Source: CAZZCP01 sp964653235
Lineage (GTDB): Bacteria; Bdellovibrionota; Bdellovibrionia; Bdellovibrionales; UBA840
NCBI GenBank assembly: GCA_964653235.1
Contig: CAZZCP010000034.1
Coordinates: 1-24,338 of the forward strand
Reading direction: 5' to 3'
DNA: 24,338 bases
Each line of letters starts with the position of its first letter. Positions within the stretch are counted from its first letter, which is position 1. This document shows positions 1-6,560 of this stretch, in pieces. The notes beneath the pieces were generated by a model that did not search any database, was not told the origin of the DNA, and was given only the letters and a program-made list of their open reading frames with translations. The translations under genes were made by a program, and so were the position numbers.

Positions 1-953
1 GATCTCCTTCAGGACAACTTGCCTCGAATGAAAACCTTTGCCCTCAACCAAAACCACCTGTGACGCAGGTTTGTACCCCTCCTGCTGATACCTGTAATAG
101 CCCTTTTATTTTCACAGTTCGAATTCCTCAAGGTGATCTGAGTTATACTTTATCCCTTCCAGCACAAAATTATAATTTTAGTGTGAATTGGGGCGATGGT
201 ACATCAGAACAAGTAGTATTAAATAGAAATAGTAATATAACTCATATCTACCCTACAGCGGCAGAATACGAAATTAGCATTGTCGGTGTATTTCCTCATA
301 TAAAAGCGGACTCAGGAAGTCCAACAAATGCAAGTAAAATCATCGATGTTATACAATGGGGCAATAACCCATGGGGTAGTATGGAAGATATGTTTAATAA
401 TGCAAGCAACATAACTTCATTTAGCGCTACCGACACACCCAATTTATCAAGAGTTGAAAGCATGCATGCGATGTTTGCTGATGCCAGTCAATTCAATTCA
501 TATTTAAGTTCATGGAATACTTCTAATGTTACGGATATGTCAGAAATGTTTTCATTAGCGAAACAATTTAATAATGGTGAAAGTGATAGATTAAGTACCG
601 CACCACTCAATTGGAATACTTCCAATGTCAATAATATGAGTTACATGTTTAGTGATGCTTCTGCTTTCCAACAAAACATCGGCTCTTGGAATACTTCTAG
701 AGTAACAGATATGAGTAGTATGTTCCAGTATACAGATGAATTTAACCAAGATATTGGCTCATGGAATACTTCGAATGTAACGGATATGAGTCGTATGTTC
801 TATGGTTCGGAAAAGTTCAATCGATCCTTATGTTCTTGGGATGTAAGCCAAGTAACTAATTCTGAATTTTTCAGTACGTACTCTGCTTTAAATATTCTCA
901 ATACTCCAAGTAAGTTTGGTGGTTATTGCTCTGGAGTTCCTGGAGTTCAGTGA
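1..953 (+). CDS. BspA-family (DUF285) repeat surface protein, 5'-truncated
   Basis: The frame is open from the first complete codon at base 3, so this is the C-terminal part of a longer gene. The GTG at 60 is internal and not a convincing start. After a Cys/Pro-rich linker comes a PKD-like segment containing WGDGT, followed by about five repeats of roughly 25 residues with the consensus WNTSNVTDMSxMF..A..FN. This is the DUF285 / BspA repeat seen in secreted or cell-surface proteins, often with adhesive roles. The frame stops at TGA 951-953, just where a Cys-rich tail continues in another frame (926-1495), so the two were probably one protein. Repeat identity is clear. The function (adhesion or surface display) is inferred from the family. 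No signal peptide is visible because the 5' end is missing. Confidence 0.85.
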   Translation, partial: SPSGQLASNENLCPQPKPPVTQVCTPPADTCNSPFIFTVRIPQGDLSYTLSLPAQNYNFSVNWGDGTSEQVVLNRNSNITHIYPTAAEYEISIVGVFPHIKADSGSPTNASKIIDVIQWGNNPWGSMEDMFNNASNITSFSATDTPNLSRVESMHAMFADASQFNSYLSSWNTSNVTDMSEMFSLAKQFNNGESDRLSTAPLNWNTSNVNNMSYMFSDASAFQQNIGSWNTSRVTDMSSMFQYTDEFNQDIGSWNTSNVTDMSRMFYGSEKFNRSLCSWDVSQVTNSEFFSTYSALNILNTPSKFGGYCSGVPGVQ

Positions 954-1495
954 CTTGTCCTCCGGGTGAATTCGTAAATGGAGGATCGTGTACTTCATGT
1001 AGTAGTGGGACTTACAAAGCAGGGACCAACACAAGAACTTCTTGTGACACCTGTCCTTTGCCTTTTATTAGAACTTCTGGTACAGATCAAGATGATATTA
1101 CAGACTGTCATAGGGAGTTTGATTTAACTTTTACGGATTCGAATGCAGTAACAATGACAACCAAAGTCGATTTGTATTACAACACTCCAAGAGCTCAATG
1201 GATTAATACTGTAATGACTTCACCTTCTAGTGGCTGGAGCCCATTTGGTCCCTGTAATGCATTTAATTTGAATTACTGGGGTACTGGTAGTTCTGAAATG
1301 ACCTCCATAGGACAGACAAGAACAAGTGTGGATAGTATATATCAAAGCAATTCACCTTGTCATGCTTTCGAATATCGTCTTCGAGTAGAGGTCATTAGTA
1401 ATACTTGTGTAAATGTTCAATCTCAATACCGCAACCGAGATCTCGGAAGTTCTTATAGTAATTATGAAAATCATGGCAATATCTGTGAACCTTAA
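926..1495 (+). CDS. Cys-rich C-terminal part of the BspA-type protein (out of frame)
   Basis: This reading frame can start only at a TTG (926) inside the upstream gene. It has no signal peptide. It begins with a Cys-rich module (CPPGEFVNGGSC, then CTSC, CDTCP and DC spacings) resembling ephrin-receptor/GCC2-GCC3 or TNFR-like Cys repeats. A further domain of about 130 residues with four or more cysteines follows and matches nothing I recognise. A secreted-type Cys-rich module without its own export signal, starting exactly where the BspA repeat frame ends, argues that it is the tail of the same polypeptide after a -1 shift (one missing base, or a 2-nt insertion). Independent translation from TTG 926 is possible, since a GGTGG lies upstream at 918-922, but is less likely. 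Confidence 0.65.
   Translation: MLWSSWSSVTCPPGEFVNGGSCTSCSSGTYKAGTNTRTSCDTCPLPFIRTSGTDQDDITDCHREFDLTFTDSNAVTMTTKVDLYYNTPRAQWINTVMTSPSSGWSPFGPCNAFNLNYWGTGSSEMTSIGQTRTSVDSIYQSNSPCHAFEYRLRVEVISNTCVNVQSQYRNRDLGSSYSNYENHGNICEP
931..948 (+). repeat. Perfect 9-bp tandem duplication at the frame switch
   Basis: CTGGAGTTC occurs twice in direct succession (931-939 and 940-948), immediately before the TGA that ends the BspA frame. A 9-bp duplication keeps frame by itself. One extra C after the second copy would join the two frames into a continuous Gly-Val-Pro / Val-Thr-Cys-Pro-Pro stretch. Confidence 0.85.
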
Positions 1496-1638
1496 TAGCT
1501 TAGTTTTTTTTGTTCTTCGTTCTGTCTAGTTTCTATACAGAAGCCAGATAGAAATTACTTCTTTGATAAAAGAGAATGATATTGCCGTAAACTATCGTGT
1601 ACGCTTTATTCAATCATAGAATAAAGTAGAGTAAGTTT

Positions 1639-2247
1639 ATGAAAAAAATAATATTCACTCTTGTTTTCAATCTGTTCTCAGCACTTATGGGTTTTGCTAC
1701 TTTTGCAGACGATGAAGCCGATAATCTTTGTGCAAAAAGCATCAAAGACTATCGAGACTTTCGAGGAGTCTATACTGAGTTTGCTCTAATGGTCTATGAG
1801 CAAAATTTTACTATACTTGAATATGCTCAAGACAAACTTAAAAGAGCGAATACTTACTTTCGTGATTCCGAGACTAAAAATGATGAACTCTTAAAGCAAG
1901 TAAGTCAAAACTGCTCAATTGTAAATACTAGCAAAACAGATCATGACATACTGAAAAATCTTTTAGCGGATATTTTTAAAAATCCACTACCGCAAGATAA
2001 TTGCTTGGCTGTAATTCGAAGCTATGAAGATTTTCAAATGACTTTGACTGAATTTATGTTGTGGGTCTATAGGCAAGATTTGAGTTCTCAATCTCAAAAC
2101 ATACTCGGGCGAGCCAGCTATCATCTAAGCTCTATCCATGACAAAGAAATTGAGCTACTAGACCTAGTCAATCAAAACTGCCTATCACCTGATATATCAG
2201 ATGAAGAATATAGGATATATCGGACTTATATTCATTCTTTTGAATAA
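1639..2247 (+). CDS. Secreted protein with an internally duplicated Cys-bounded domain
   Basis: Predicted 202 residues with a clear signal peptide (residues 1 to about 24, hydrophobic core then FADD). The mature part consists of two related units of about 60 residues, each bounded by Cys. Unit 1 (about 31-92) runs from CAKSIKDYRDF to VSQNC. Unit 2 (about 123-181) runs from CLAVIRSYEDF to VNQNC. They share the pattern C..xIxxYxDF...TEFxLxVYxQ...A...L......LL..V.QNC. Both are predicted to be helical, and the Cys pairs probably form disulfides in the periplasm or outside the cell. I recognise no family. The gene stands alone on the plus strand behind a 143-bp noncoding gap (1496-1638) in which I see no strong signal. 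The ATG at 1639 has only a weak purine-rich SD (TAGAGTAAG). Confidence 0.8.
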   Translation: MKKIIFTLVFNLFSALMGFATFADDEADNLCAKSIKDYRDFRGVYTEFALMVYEQNFTILEYAQDKLKRANTYFRDSETKNDELLKQVSQNCSIVNTSKTDHDILKNLLADIFKNPLPQDNCLAVIRSYEDFQMTLTEFMLWVYRQDLSSQSQNILGRASYHLSSIHDKEIELLDLVNQNCLSPDISDEEYRIYRTYIHSFE

Positions 2248-2368
2248 AGCGAGTCTCACACAAACAGCTCTAAGAATAGCTCTCTTGCAATCTTAGTGAA
2301 AACTATAGAGCGACGATTTTTTCGTTCTTCATTTTTACCTATGCACTTTAAGATCAAAAAAGAAAAAA

Positions 2369-2578
2369 TTAGATATCGTCGTAGTGATCGCCATGAGGAT
2401 GATGAACATGCCCATCATGCTGATAATCCATATGATCATTGTGCTTTACAGCTTTATGACCACAGCCTTTCTTATGTTTATGCTCGGCCACTTTGTGATG
2501 TGCTTCATGCTCTTTCGTAGCGCTATCAGATGCAATACTAAAACCGCTCATAAGTACAATACTAAAAATGAGTTTCAA
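2369..2578 (-). CDS. Small secreted histidine-rich (metal-binding-like) protein
   Basis: I place the start at TTG 2578. It follows an AGGGGG Shine-Dalgarno by about 6 nt and gives a classic signal peptide (MKLIFSIVLMSGFSIAS). An upstream GTG at 2602 would add eight polar residues. The mature part is about 52 residues with 14 His, one Cys (GCGH) and clusters such as HEAHH, HKH, HVHHPHGDH, plus Asp/Lys. Such composition is typical of periplasmic Zn/Ni/Cu/Co-binding or storage peptides, but no named family is recognised. A T-rich run follows the stop. The plus-strand open frames across this interval are Met/Ile-rich shadows of the His codons. Metal binding is inferred from composition only. Confidence 0.7.
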   Translation of the reverse strand: MKLIFSIVLMSGFSIASDSATKEHEAHHKVAEHKHKKGCGHKAVKHNDHMDYQHDGHVHHPHGDHYDDI

Positions 2579-2689
2579 AATAGACCCCCTATTACATTCC
2601 ACTATTTATATCGGTACAAAAATCCAATTATTAAAATATTAAGTTTCAAAATAAGACATGCCAAGACCAGGACTACCCAAAGAATCAAA

Positions 2690-2703
2690 TGGTAGCGAAG
2701 GAG
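2690..2703 (+). repeat. att-like copy of the tRNA-Met 3' end (distal repeat)
   Basis: The 14 bases TGGTAGCGAAGGAG are identical to the CCA end plus acceptor and T-arm 3' strand of the tRNA-Met at 3692-3705. Similarity continues beyond as GA.TT. The copy lies 1,002 bp away in the same orientation, on the far side of the toxin-antitoxin pair. This is the arrangement left by integration at a tRNA 3' end, but no integrase is present. Confidence 0.6.
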
Positions 2704-2729
2704 TGAATTTTGAGAGCTGAACCATCAAT

Positions 2730-2758
2730 TTGACATCGAATTGTAACTTAGTTACACT
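2730..2758 (+). promoter_or_regulatory. Promoter and palindromic operator of the toxin-antitoxin pair
   Basis: A perfect -35 TTGACA (2730-2735) is separated by exactly 17 bp from a -10 TACACT (2753-2758). A 13-bp perfect palindrome, GTAACT-T-AGTTAC (2743-2755), covers the spacer and the start of the -10. A repressor bound there would block RNA polymerase. Type II antitoxins usually autoregulate in this way, so the HTH protein at 3078-3533 is the natural candidate. Predicted transcription starts near 2765. Confidence 0.65.
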
Positions 2759-2794
2759 GCAAAGGTGAGGGGGCTAGCAAAGGTCAACAACTTG

Positions 2795-3070
2795 ATGGAG
2801 CAGATTCGCAGGAAGCTTGATAAGGCCCAAGATCGCTATGTGGATCATGCCCTTGAGCGGATTCAGCAGCGGAAAGTTTCATTTTATGAAATCAGGTACG
2901 TTTTACGAAATGGTTATCATGAGAAGAGAAAAGACGTTTTTAAAGAGGAGCACAAGGCCTGGAATTATTCAGTGCGAGGCAAGACGCTTGATCAAAGATC
3001 TTTAAGAATTGCTCTAACTTTTGACGATAACAATATGCTGGTCATAACTGTTATTGATTTGGATAAGTGA
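2795..3070 (+). CDS. DUF4258-type toxin of a toxin-antitoxin module
   Basis: A small basic protein of 91 residues from ATG 2795, which has AAAGG about 11 nt upstream. A GTG at 2765 would add ten residues but sits at the predicted transcription start. The sequence shows the DUF4258 layout: an N-terminal HALERIQQR motif (H-x3-R-x2-R), a helix (EIRYVLRNG), a central strand region with YSVRG, and a C-terminal RIALTFDDNNMLVITVIDL strand pair. DUF4258 proteins resemble RelE/MqsR-like folds and are regarded as likely mRNA interferase toxins, though few have been tested. It lies 7 nt upstream of an HTH gene in the usual toxin-first, MqsRA/HigBA-like order. The module sits in a tRNA-bounded 1 kb segment, suggesting acquisition. 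Confidence 0.75.
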   Translation: MEQIRRKLDKAQDRYVDHALERIQQRKVSFYEIRYVLRNGYHEKRKDVFKEEHKAWNYSVRGKTLDQRSLRIALTFDDNNMLVITVIDLDK

Positions 3071-3077
3071 GGAAGAA

Positions 3078-3533
3078 ATGGCTGAAACAAAAACACAGAA
3101 ATCTTACATTGACTATGGATTGGGCTTTCCCGTGCAGATTATCAACGTACCGATGATTAAAATCCGTGGAGAGTGGACTTTGGATATTGACCTCAATAAA
3201 TACCAAAAGGCTGTTCTGCAAATTTTAGCCTTAAAGCCCGCCAGGCTAACTGGTAATGAGGTGAAGTTTATTCGTCACCATTTTGAAATGGACCTTAAAG
3301 CTTTTGGGAAGCGTTTTGGAGATGTGGCTCATTCTGCAGTTATCAAATGGGAGAAAGCTGGAGATGACTGTACGAATATGGGCTGGGCTACGGAGAAAGA
3401 TATTCGCCTAGCGATTGTCGATGAACTGAAGCCAAATATCCTCAGGAAAGTCTACGAGGAGTTGGTAGAAACAGCCCCTAAGAAGCGAAAAAGGATTAAA
3501 ATCGATCTGTCAGAGCTTCCAACAGCCGTGTGA
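3078..3533 (+). CDS. HTH antitoxin / transcriptional autoregulator (MqsA/HigA-like)
   Basis: 151 residues from ATG 3078, with SD GAGGAAG at 3069-3075 overlapping the toxin stop. The N-terminal part (10-45) contains FPVQIINVPMIKIRGEWTLDI. It occupies the place of the zinc-ribbon toxin-binding domain of MqsA-type antitoxins but lacks CxxC pairs; the only Cys is at about 98. Residues 56-95 form a Cro/Xre-like helix-turn-helix beginning LTGNEVKFIRHHF and ending VIKWEKAG, as in the C-terminal domain of MqsA-family regulators. The basic tail (KKRKRIKID) is unusual. The protein is expected to neutralise the upstream toxin and to repress the operon at the palindrome 2743-2755. The pairing follows from gene order and the HTH; the exact family is less sure. 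Confidence 0.75.
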   Translation: MAETKTQKSYIDYGLGFPVQIINVPMIKIRGEWTLDIDLNKYQKAVLQILALKPARLTGNEVKFIRHHFEMDLKAFGKRFGDVAHSAVIKWEKAGDDCTNMGWATEKDIRLAIVDELKPNILRKVYEELVETAPKKRKRIKIDLSELPTAV

Positions 3534-3691
3534 GTGAACCAAGAAATGTCTTTGGTTTTAAGAGCTTCAAAAACTACCGACTTAGGCTTCTAAGTGAGCG
3601 AATTTTCTAGGTTGCGTGGTGTGATATGCAGTTGAGTGAGTAGATCCAGTAGATCCGATCCACTCGAAGTCGCGGGTGCGATTCCGAAAAT
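3534..3691. other. Noncoding stretch between antitoxin and tRNA-Met
   Basis: No gene is seen here. There is a small hairpin, ACTTAG-gctt-CTAAGT (3580-3595), without a strong T-run, and an inverted GAGTG...CACTC around two direct GTAGATCC copies (about 3634-3665). The segment GCGGGTGCGATTCC (about 3672-3685) resembles a degraded plus-strand tRNA T-arm. None of these is strong enough to name. Confidence 0.4.
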
Positions 3692-3705
3692 TGGTAGCGA
3701 AGGAG
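3692..3705 (+). repeat. tRNA-Met 3' end, proximal copy of the 14-bp repeat
   Basis: TGGTAGCGAAGGAG here is the 3' terminus of the intact tRNA and matches 2690-2703 exactly. If the interval were removed by recombination between the copies, the tRNA would stay intact and 1,002 bp carrying only the toxin-antitoxin pair would be lost. Confidence 0.65.
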
Positions 3706-3768
3706 GGACTTGAACCCCCGACACCCGGATTATGATTCCGGTGCTCTAACCAGCTGAGCTACTTCGCC
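3692..3768 (-). tRNA. tRNA-Met (elongator, anticodon CAT)
   Basis: On the minus strand a full 77-nt cloverleaf can be drawn. The acceptor is GGCGAAG/CTTCGCT with a G1-U72 wobble. The D-arm is GCTC...GAGC and the anticodon stem is CCGGA/TCCGG with loop ATCATAA, so the anticodon is CAT. The T-loop is TTCAAGT, the discriminator is A, and CCA is encoded. The body resembles elongator tRNA-Met (TAGCTCAG.TGGTTAGAGCA) rather than initiator. A tRNA-Ile2 with lysidine also has CAT in the gene and cannot be fully excluded. Its 3' end is duplicated at 2690-2703. Confidence 0.93.
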
Positions 3769-3929
3769 AAACTTGAAAGGGCTTTATAGTCAGGCTTCTA
3801 ACAGAAGTCAATCAATACCCTGCAAAACCAGTAAAAACTCAAGGTATTCATATACTTAACTAATAGAAGTCTTGACCAAAGCAGGCCAAAGATCTGCAAT
3901 AAACAAAAAACTTAAAACAGGGAGGTTTT

Positions 3930-5363
3930 ATGAAATGGCTAGCAATAGCTCTATTGCTTGTGCTTGGAGCTTGCTCAGACTCACAACGAAATCAAAAGCA
4001 GCAGCTCTTTCGCAATACAAACAAACAGCTTAGTGTAAATCATATTCTCATTCTCGATACTCTTGGCAATGCGGTTGCTGATGCCGAGATTCGCATTGGC
4101 GACTTTACAAACCCAAAAGCCTTTTCGATCATTACAAAGACCAATGCAAATGGTGAATTCGAAATCCCCGCAGACTGGCAAATACCAGAGAATCTTAGCA
4201 TCTTAAGCCCAGAGCATGTTCGAACCAGCTACATAAACTTAGAGGCAAACTCACAGATTTTGTATATCGAGCCGAGACAAACAGAAGAAATGCAAGTTAT
4301 TGGCGATACCATCGACTATGGCAATCTTCGACTTGATGGATATATTGATTTTTCTTTGGTGATTCCTATGCAGTCAAAGCACAACTTAATGAACTTTCGC
4401 CTCGATAAGTACATGCACTCTGAGAAAGAAGAAATGAGATTTCCCTTGGGGCAAAGTTTAAACATCAATGCCAATATTTCTTTTCCTGATCAAAGAGAGA
4501 GATATTCTTTTGTAACTCTTCGCTTTAACAAACCTGAGTATCGTTTTCCAATCTATCAAAATGGTGAATTTGCTTTCGTTGCCAATCGAGGAAGGTTTGA
4601 ACTCGATCAACTGATTGATCGCTATAGACAAACGAATGATATTTTCTCCGTCTTTAATCTACTTGAATTCAATTCGGCAGGTATGGCCAGCTTACAAGGC
4701 GGTACAAGACAAGACATTTCTGTAAATCAAATTACTTATCTGGGAGAGGCTGAGTTTGAAAGTCTTTTAACAATGAATGAAAGAATGCATTTTATCAGCT
4801 TATTGCACCCCAAAGATGAGCTCTACTACCCCTCTGACATAAAGCTTTTGAATCCTGGTGAAAGAGTTAAACTCGTCTATGATCTCAATGCATCCTCTAC
4901 CAAAGTGATGGAGATTCTCGCTCAGCCAACTGAAATCTTAGATAGCGTAGTACTTGAAAAAGCAAAATCTGTGGTTTGGCAAGATCTTTTGAAAAGAGAG
5001 AATCCAAGCTTCTTGGCAACTCCTGCAGTACCTGTAGATTCAGCAAGTGATATTCGCAGTGAGGCTCCCCCCTTAATTGATGGTTTAAATGCCTATGCAA
5101 CTCACTTTCAACTCTATGATGTCGAAATCAACCGAGAACAAGGCAATTACTTTGAGAAACCCAATCCGAAATGGAATATTTATGTCCCCGCTTGGGAGAA
5201 TCGAGTTATCTTGCCAAAACACAATTTGGATTCGATTGATATCGTGCACACCAAAATGTGGGAAGTTCTTTACATTGCCGGAAAGGATACGCAAACTTTA
5301 AACTATGGACCTCTCAGTATTCACCGAGCAACTCACTTGGCAAAAAACGCGCAGCAACCTTAG
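3930..5363 (+). CDS. Predicted lipoprotein with carboxypeptidase-regulatory-like domain
   Basis: 477 residues. ATG 3930 follows GGAGG (3921-3925) at good spacing. The lipoprotein signal is MKWLAIALLLVLGAC with lipobox LGAC, so Cys15 should be lipidated and exported. Residues about 35-80 (ILILDTLGNAVADAEIRIGD, then TNANGEFEIP) look like an Ig-like/CarboxypepD_reg fold, in which a TxxNGxF turn is typical. The remaining 390 residues are predicted to be mostly beta, including an SFPDQRERYSF-type sandwich strand, with no motif I recognise. The C-terminus overlaps the next lipoprotein gene (5305) by 59 nt, so the two are probably co-expressed at the envelope. No enzymatic residues are evident; a structural or binding role is only an inference. 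Confidence 0.8.
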   Translation: MKWLAIALLLVLGACSDSQRNQKQQLFRNTNKQLSVNHILILDTLGNAVADAEIRIGDFTNPKAFSIITKTNANGEFEIPADWQIPENLSILSPEHVRTSYINLEANSQILYIEPRQTEEMQVIGDTIDYGNLRLDGYIDFSLVIPMQSKHNLMNFRLDKYMHSEKEEMRFPLGQSLNINANISFPDQRERYSFVTLRFNKPEYRFPIYQNGEFAFVANRGRFELDQLIDRYRQTNDIFSVFNLLEFNSAGMASLQGGTRQDISVNQITYLGEAEFESLLTMNERMHFISLLHPKDELYYPSDIKLLNPGERVKLVYDLNASSTKVMEILAQPTEILDSVVLEKAKSVVWQDLLKRENPSFLATPAVPVDSASDIRSEAPPLIDGLNAYATHFQLYDVEINREQGNYFEKPNPKWNIYVPAWENRVILPKHNLDSIDIVHTKMWEVLYIAGKDTQTLNYGPLSIHRATHLAKNAQQP

Positions 5364-5856
5364 AATTCTTTTTGCCCTACTTTTTCTAAGTGCATGTGGC
5401 ACAACTCAAGAAGAAGACCCTTTTAAAGATGCTTATCCAAAGCCTCCCTATGAGGTTTTTTTTAATTCTGACTTTCAAGATGTGTGGAGAGCAGCACAAA
5501 TTTCAATTGCACAGTATGCCATTCGTGTGAACGACATCGACTCTGGAATTTTAGAAACCGATAGCATTAAGCTCGATCGTGGTTGGCAATCACCACACAA
5601 ACCCCCTACCCCACCAGGGGGCAGAAACTATAGCATCGAAGTTCGCATTGCCCGTGGTTACTCCAAAAATTCAAGAAGACCCAAGATTCGAGTCAGAGTG
5701 ACCAAAAATTTAAGAGTTCGCCGTGACTTCTTTTCAAAGGTCAAAGAACTTCGAACCGATGGCCTTGAAGAAATGTCTATTTTATATCGAATAGGCCGTG
5801 AGCTTGAAATTGAAGACGGCCTTAGACGCTATCAAAAGAGAGTGGATAAAAATTAA
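5305..5856 (+). CDS. Small predicted lipoprotein, overlapping the upstream lipoprotein gene
   Basis: 183 residues from ATG 5305. It is the only in-frame ATG before the signal sequence, so the overlap of 59 nt with the preceding gene is real unless a non-ATG start is used. The n-region is unusually long (about 20 residues with Lys/Arg). It is followed by LRILFALLFLSAC, giving lipobox LSAC. The mature part has a folded region of about 60 residues (EVFFNSDFQDVWRAAQISI, then YAIRVNDIDSGILETD) faintly like BamC/NlpB-type lipoprotein domains. A Pro-rich loop (HKPPTPPGG) and a basic beta-rich tail follow. No good SD is visible, so translation is probably coupled to the upstream gene. Its stop overlaps the stop of the convergent gene at 5853. 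Confidence 0.78.
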   Translation: MDLSVFTEQLTWQKTRSNLRILFALLFLSACGTTQEEDPFKDAYPKPPYEVFFNSDFQDVWRAAQISIAQYAIRVNDIDSGILETDSIKLDRGWQSPHKPPTPPGGRNYSIEVRIARGYSKNSRRPKIRVRVTKNLRVRRDFFSKVKELRTDGLEEMSILYRIGRELEIEDGLRRYQKRVDKN

Positions 5857-6560
5857 ATTTGCTTTTTTGTCCACTCAAGCCAAGTTTCGCGTACCAGCTT
5901 AGGGTTTCTTTTAACATCTCCCATATACTCACCCGTAAACTTTTCGAGTGCTGCAATGGTTGGTGCGTGCAAAGTCTCGTCTTTGTCGAGCAGCAATTTT
6001 CGATAGGCATGGATTTTCTTTTTTGAAGGCTTGTAAGAGCGGGTTTCAAAACTTGCAATGGTACGAACGATATGCTTTCGAACCCAAAGACTTCTGCCTC
6101 GATCGAAGTTTTGTTTTGAATACAGTTGTTTCCATAGACTTGCCCATGAGTCTTTATCTTGTAATCTCTGAATTGATTTTACTGCCGTAGTTCGAACCAC
6201 TAGAGCAGGATCGTTTAAAAGTTTTCGGCTCCAATGAATTGCCATTTTTTTTGAAACTTGATCACCAACCTTTAGAGCAAGATCACGCATAAACCAATCA
6301 GATGATTGAAAGGCTCGAGTTAAATCTTTTTTTCTACCTGGATACTCAGATTGCAAAAGACTACTTAAGGCATGCCAGCGATTTTTTAAATGTTGTCTTT
6401 TAGAGAAGGCAACTTGCCGCAAAGACTTTCTCGCTTTCTTGTCTTTTTCAATTTGAAAGATCCTTTGCTTTCCATCCATCTTTAAGAGTTGTTTCCATTG
6501 CGGCTGAGGCTTTGCCGCCCACAGACTAAGAGGCAAAAAAATCAGTAGAAGTAGTTTCAT
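5853..6560 (-). CDS. Secreted HEAT-repeat-like helical protein
   Basis: 235 residues with a short signal peptide (MKLLLLIFLPLSLWAAKP; cleavage likely after WAA or near AKP). The mature protein is rich in Lys/Trp/Leu and forms helical pairs. Segments such as DWFMRDLALKVGDQVS and DPALVVRTTAVKSIQRL (about 134-150) carry the D-x-x-x-x-V-R-x-x-A pattern of HEAT/PBS-lyase repeats, so it is probably an alpha-solenoid scaffold in the periplasm. ATG 6560 overlaps the TGA of the upstream acidic membrane protein (ATGA), implying a two-gene operon. Its stop (5853-5855) overlaps the stop of the convergent lipoprotein gene. The partner and process are unknown. Confidence 0.75.
   Translation of the reverse strand: MKLLLLIFLPLSLWAAKPQPQWKQLLKMDGKQRIFQIEKDKKARKSLRQVAFSKRQHLKNRWHALSSLLQSEYPGRKKDLTRAFQSSDWFMRDLALKVGDQVSKKMAIHWSRKLLNDPALVVRTTAVKSIQRLQDKDSWASLWKQLYSKQNFDRGRSLWVRKHIVRTIASFETRSYKPSKKKIHAYRKLLLDKDETLHAPTIAALEKFTGEYMGDVKRNPKLVRETWLEWTKKQI

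Noticed and set aside
2296..2520. Plus-strand open frame of 74 codons
   Set aside because: It overlaps the same His-rich gene, has no good SD or recognisable features, and its Asp/His-rich part mirrors the minus-strand gene.
2384..2695. Open frame of 103 codons on the plus strand, Met/Ile-rich
   Set aside because: It is the antisense shadow of the His-rich gene (CAT/CAC codons read as ATG/GTG). It lacks an SD, and its composition is not protein-like.
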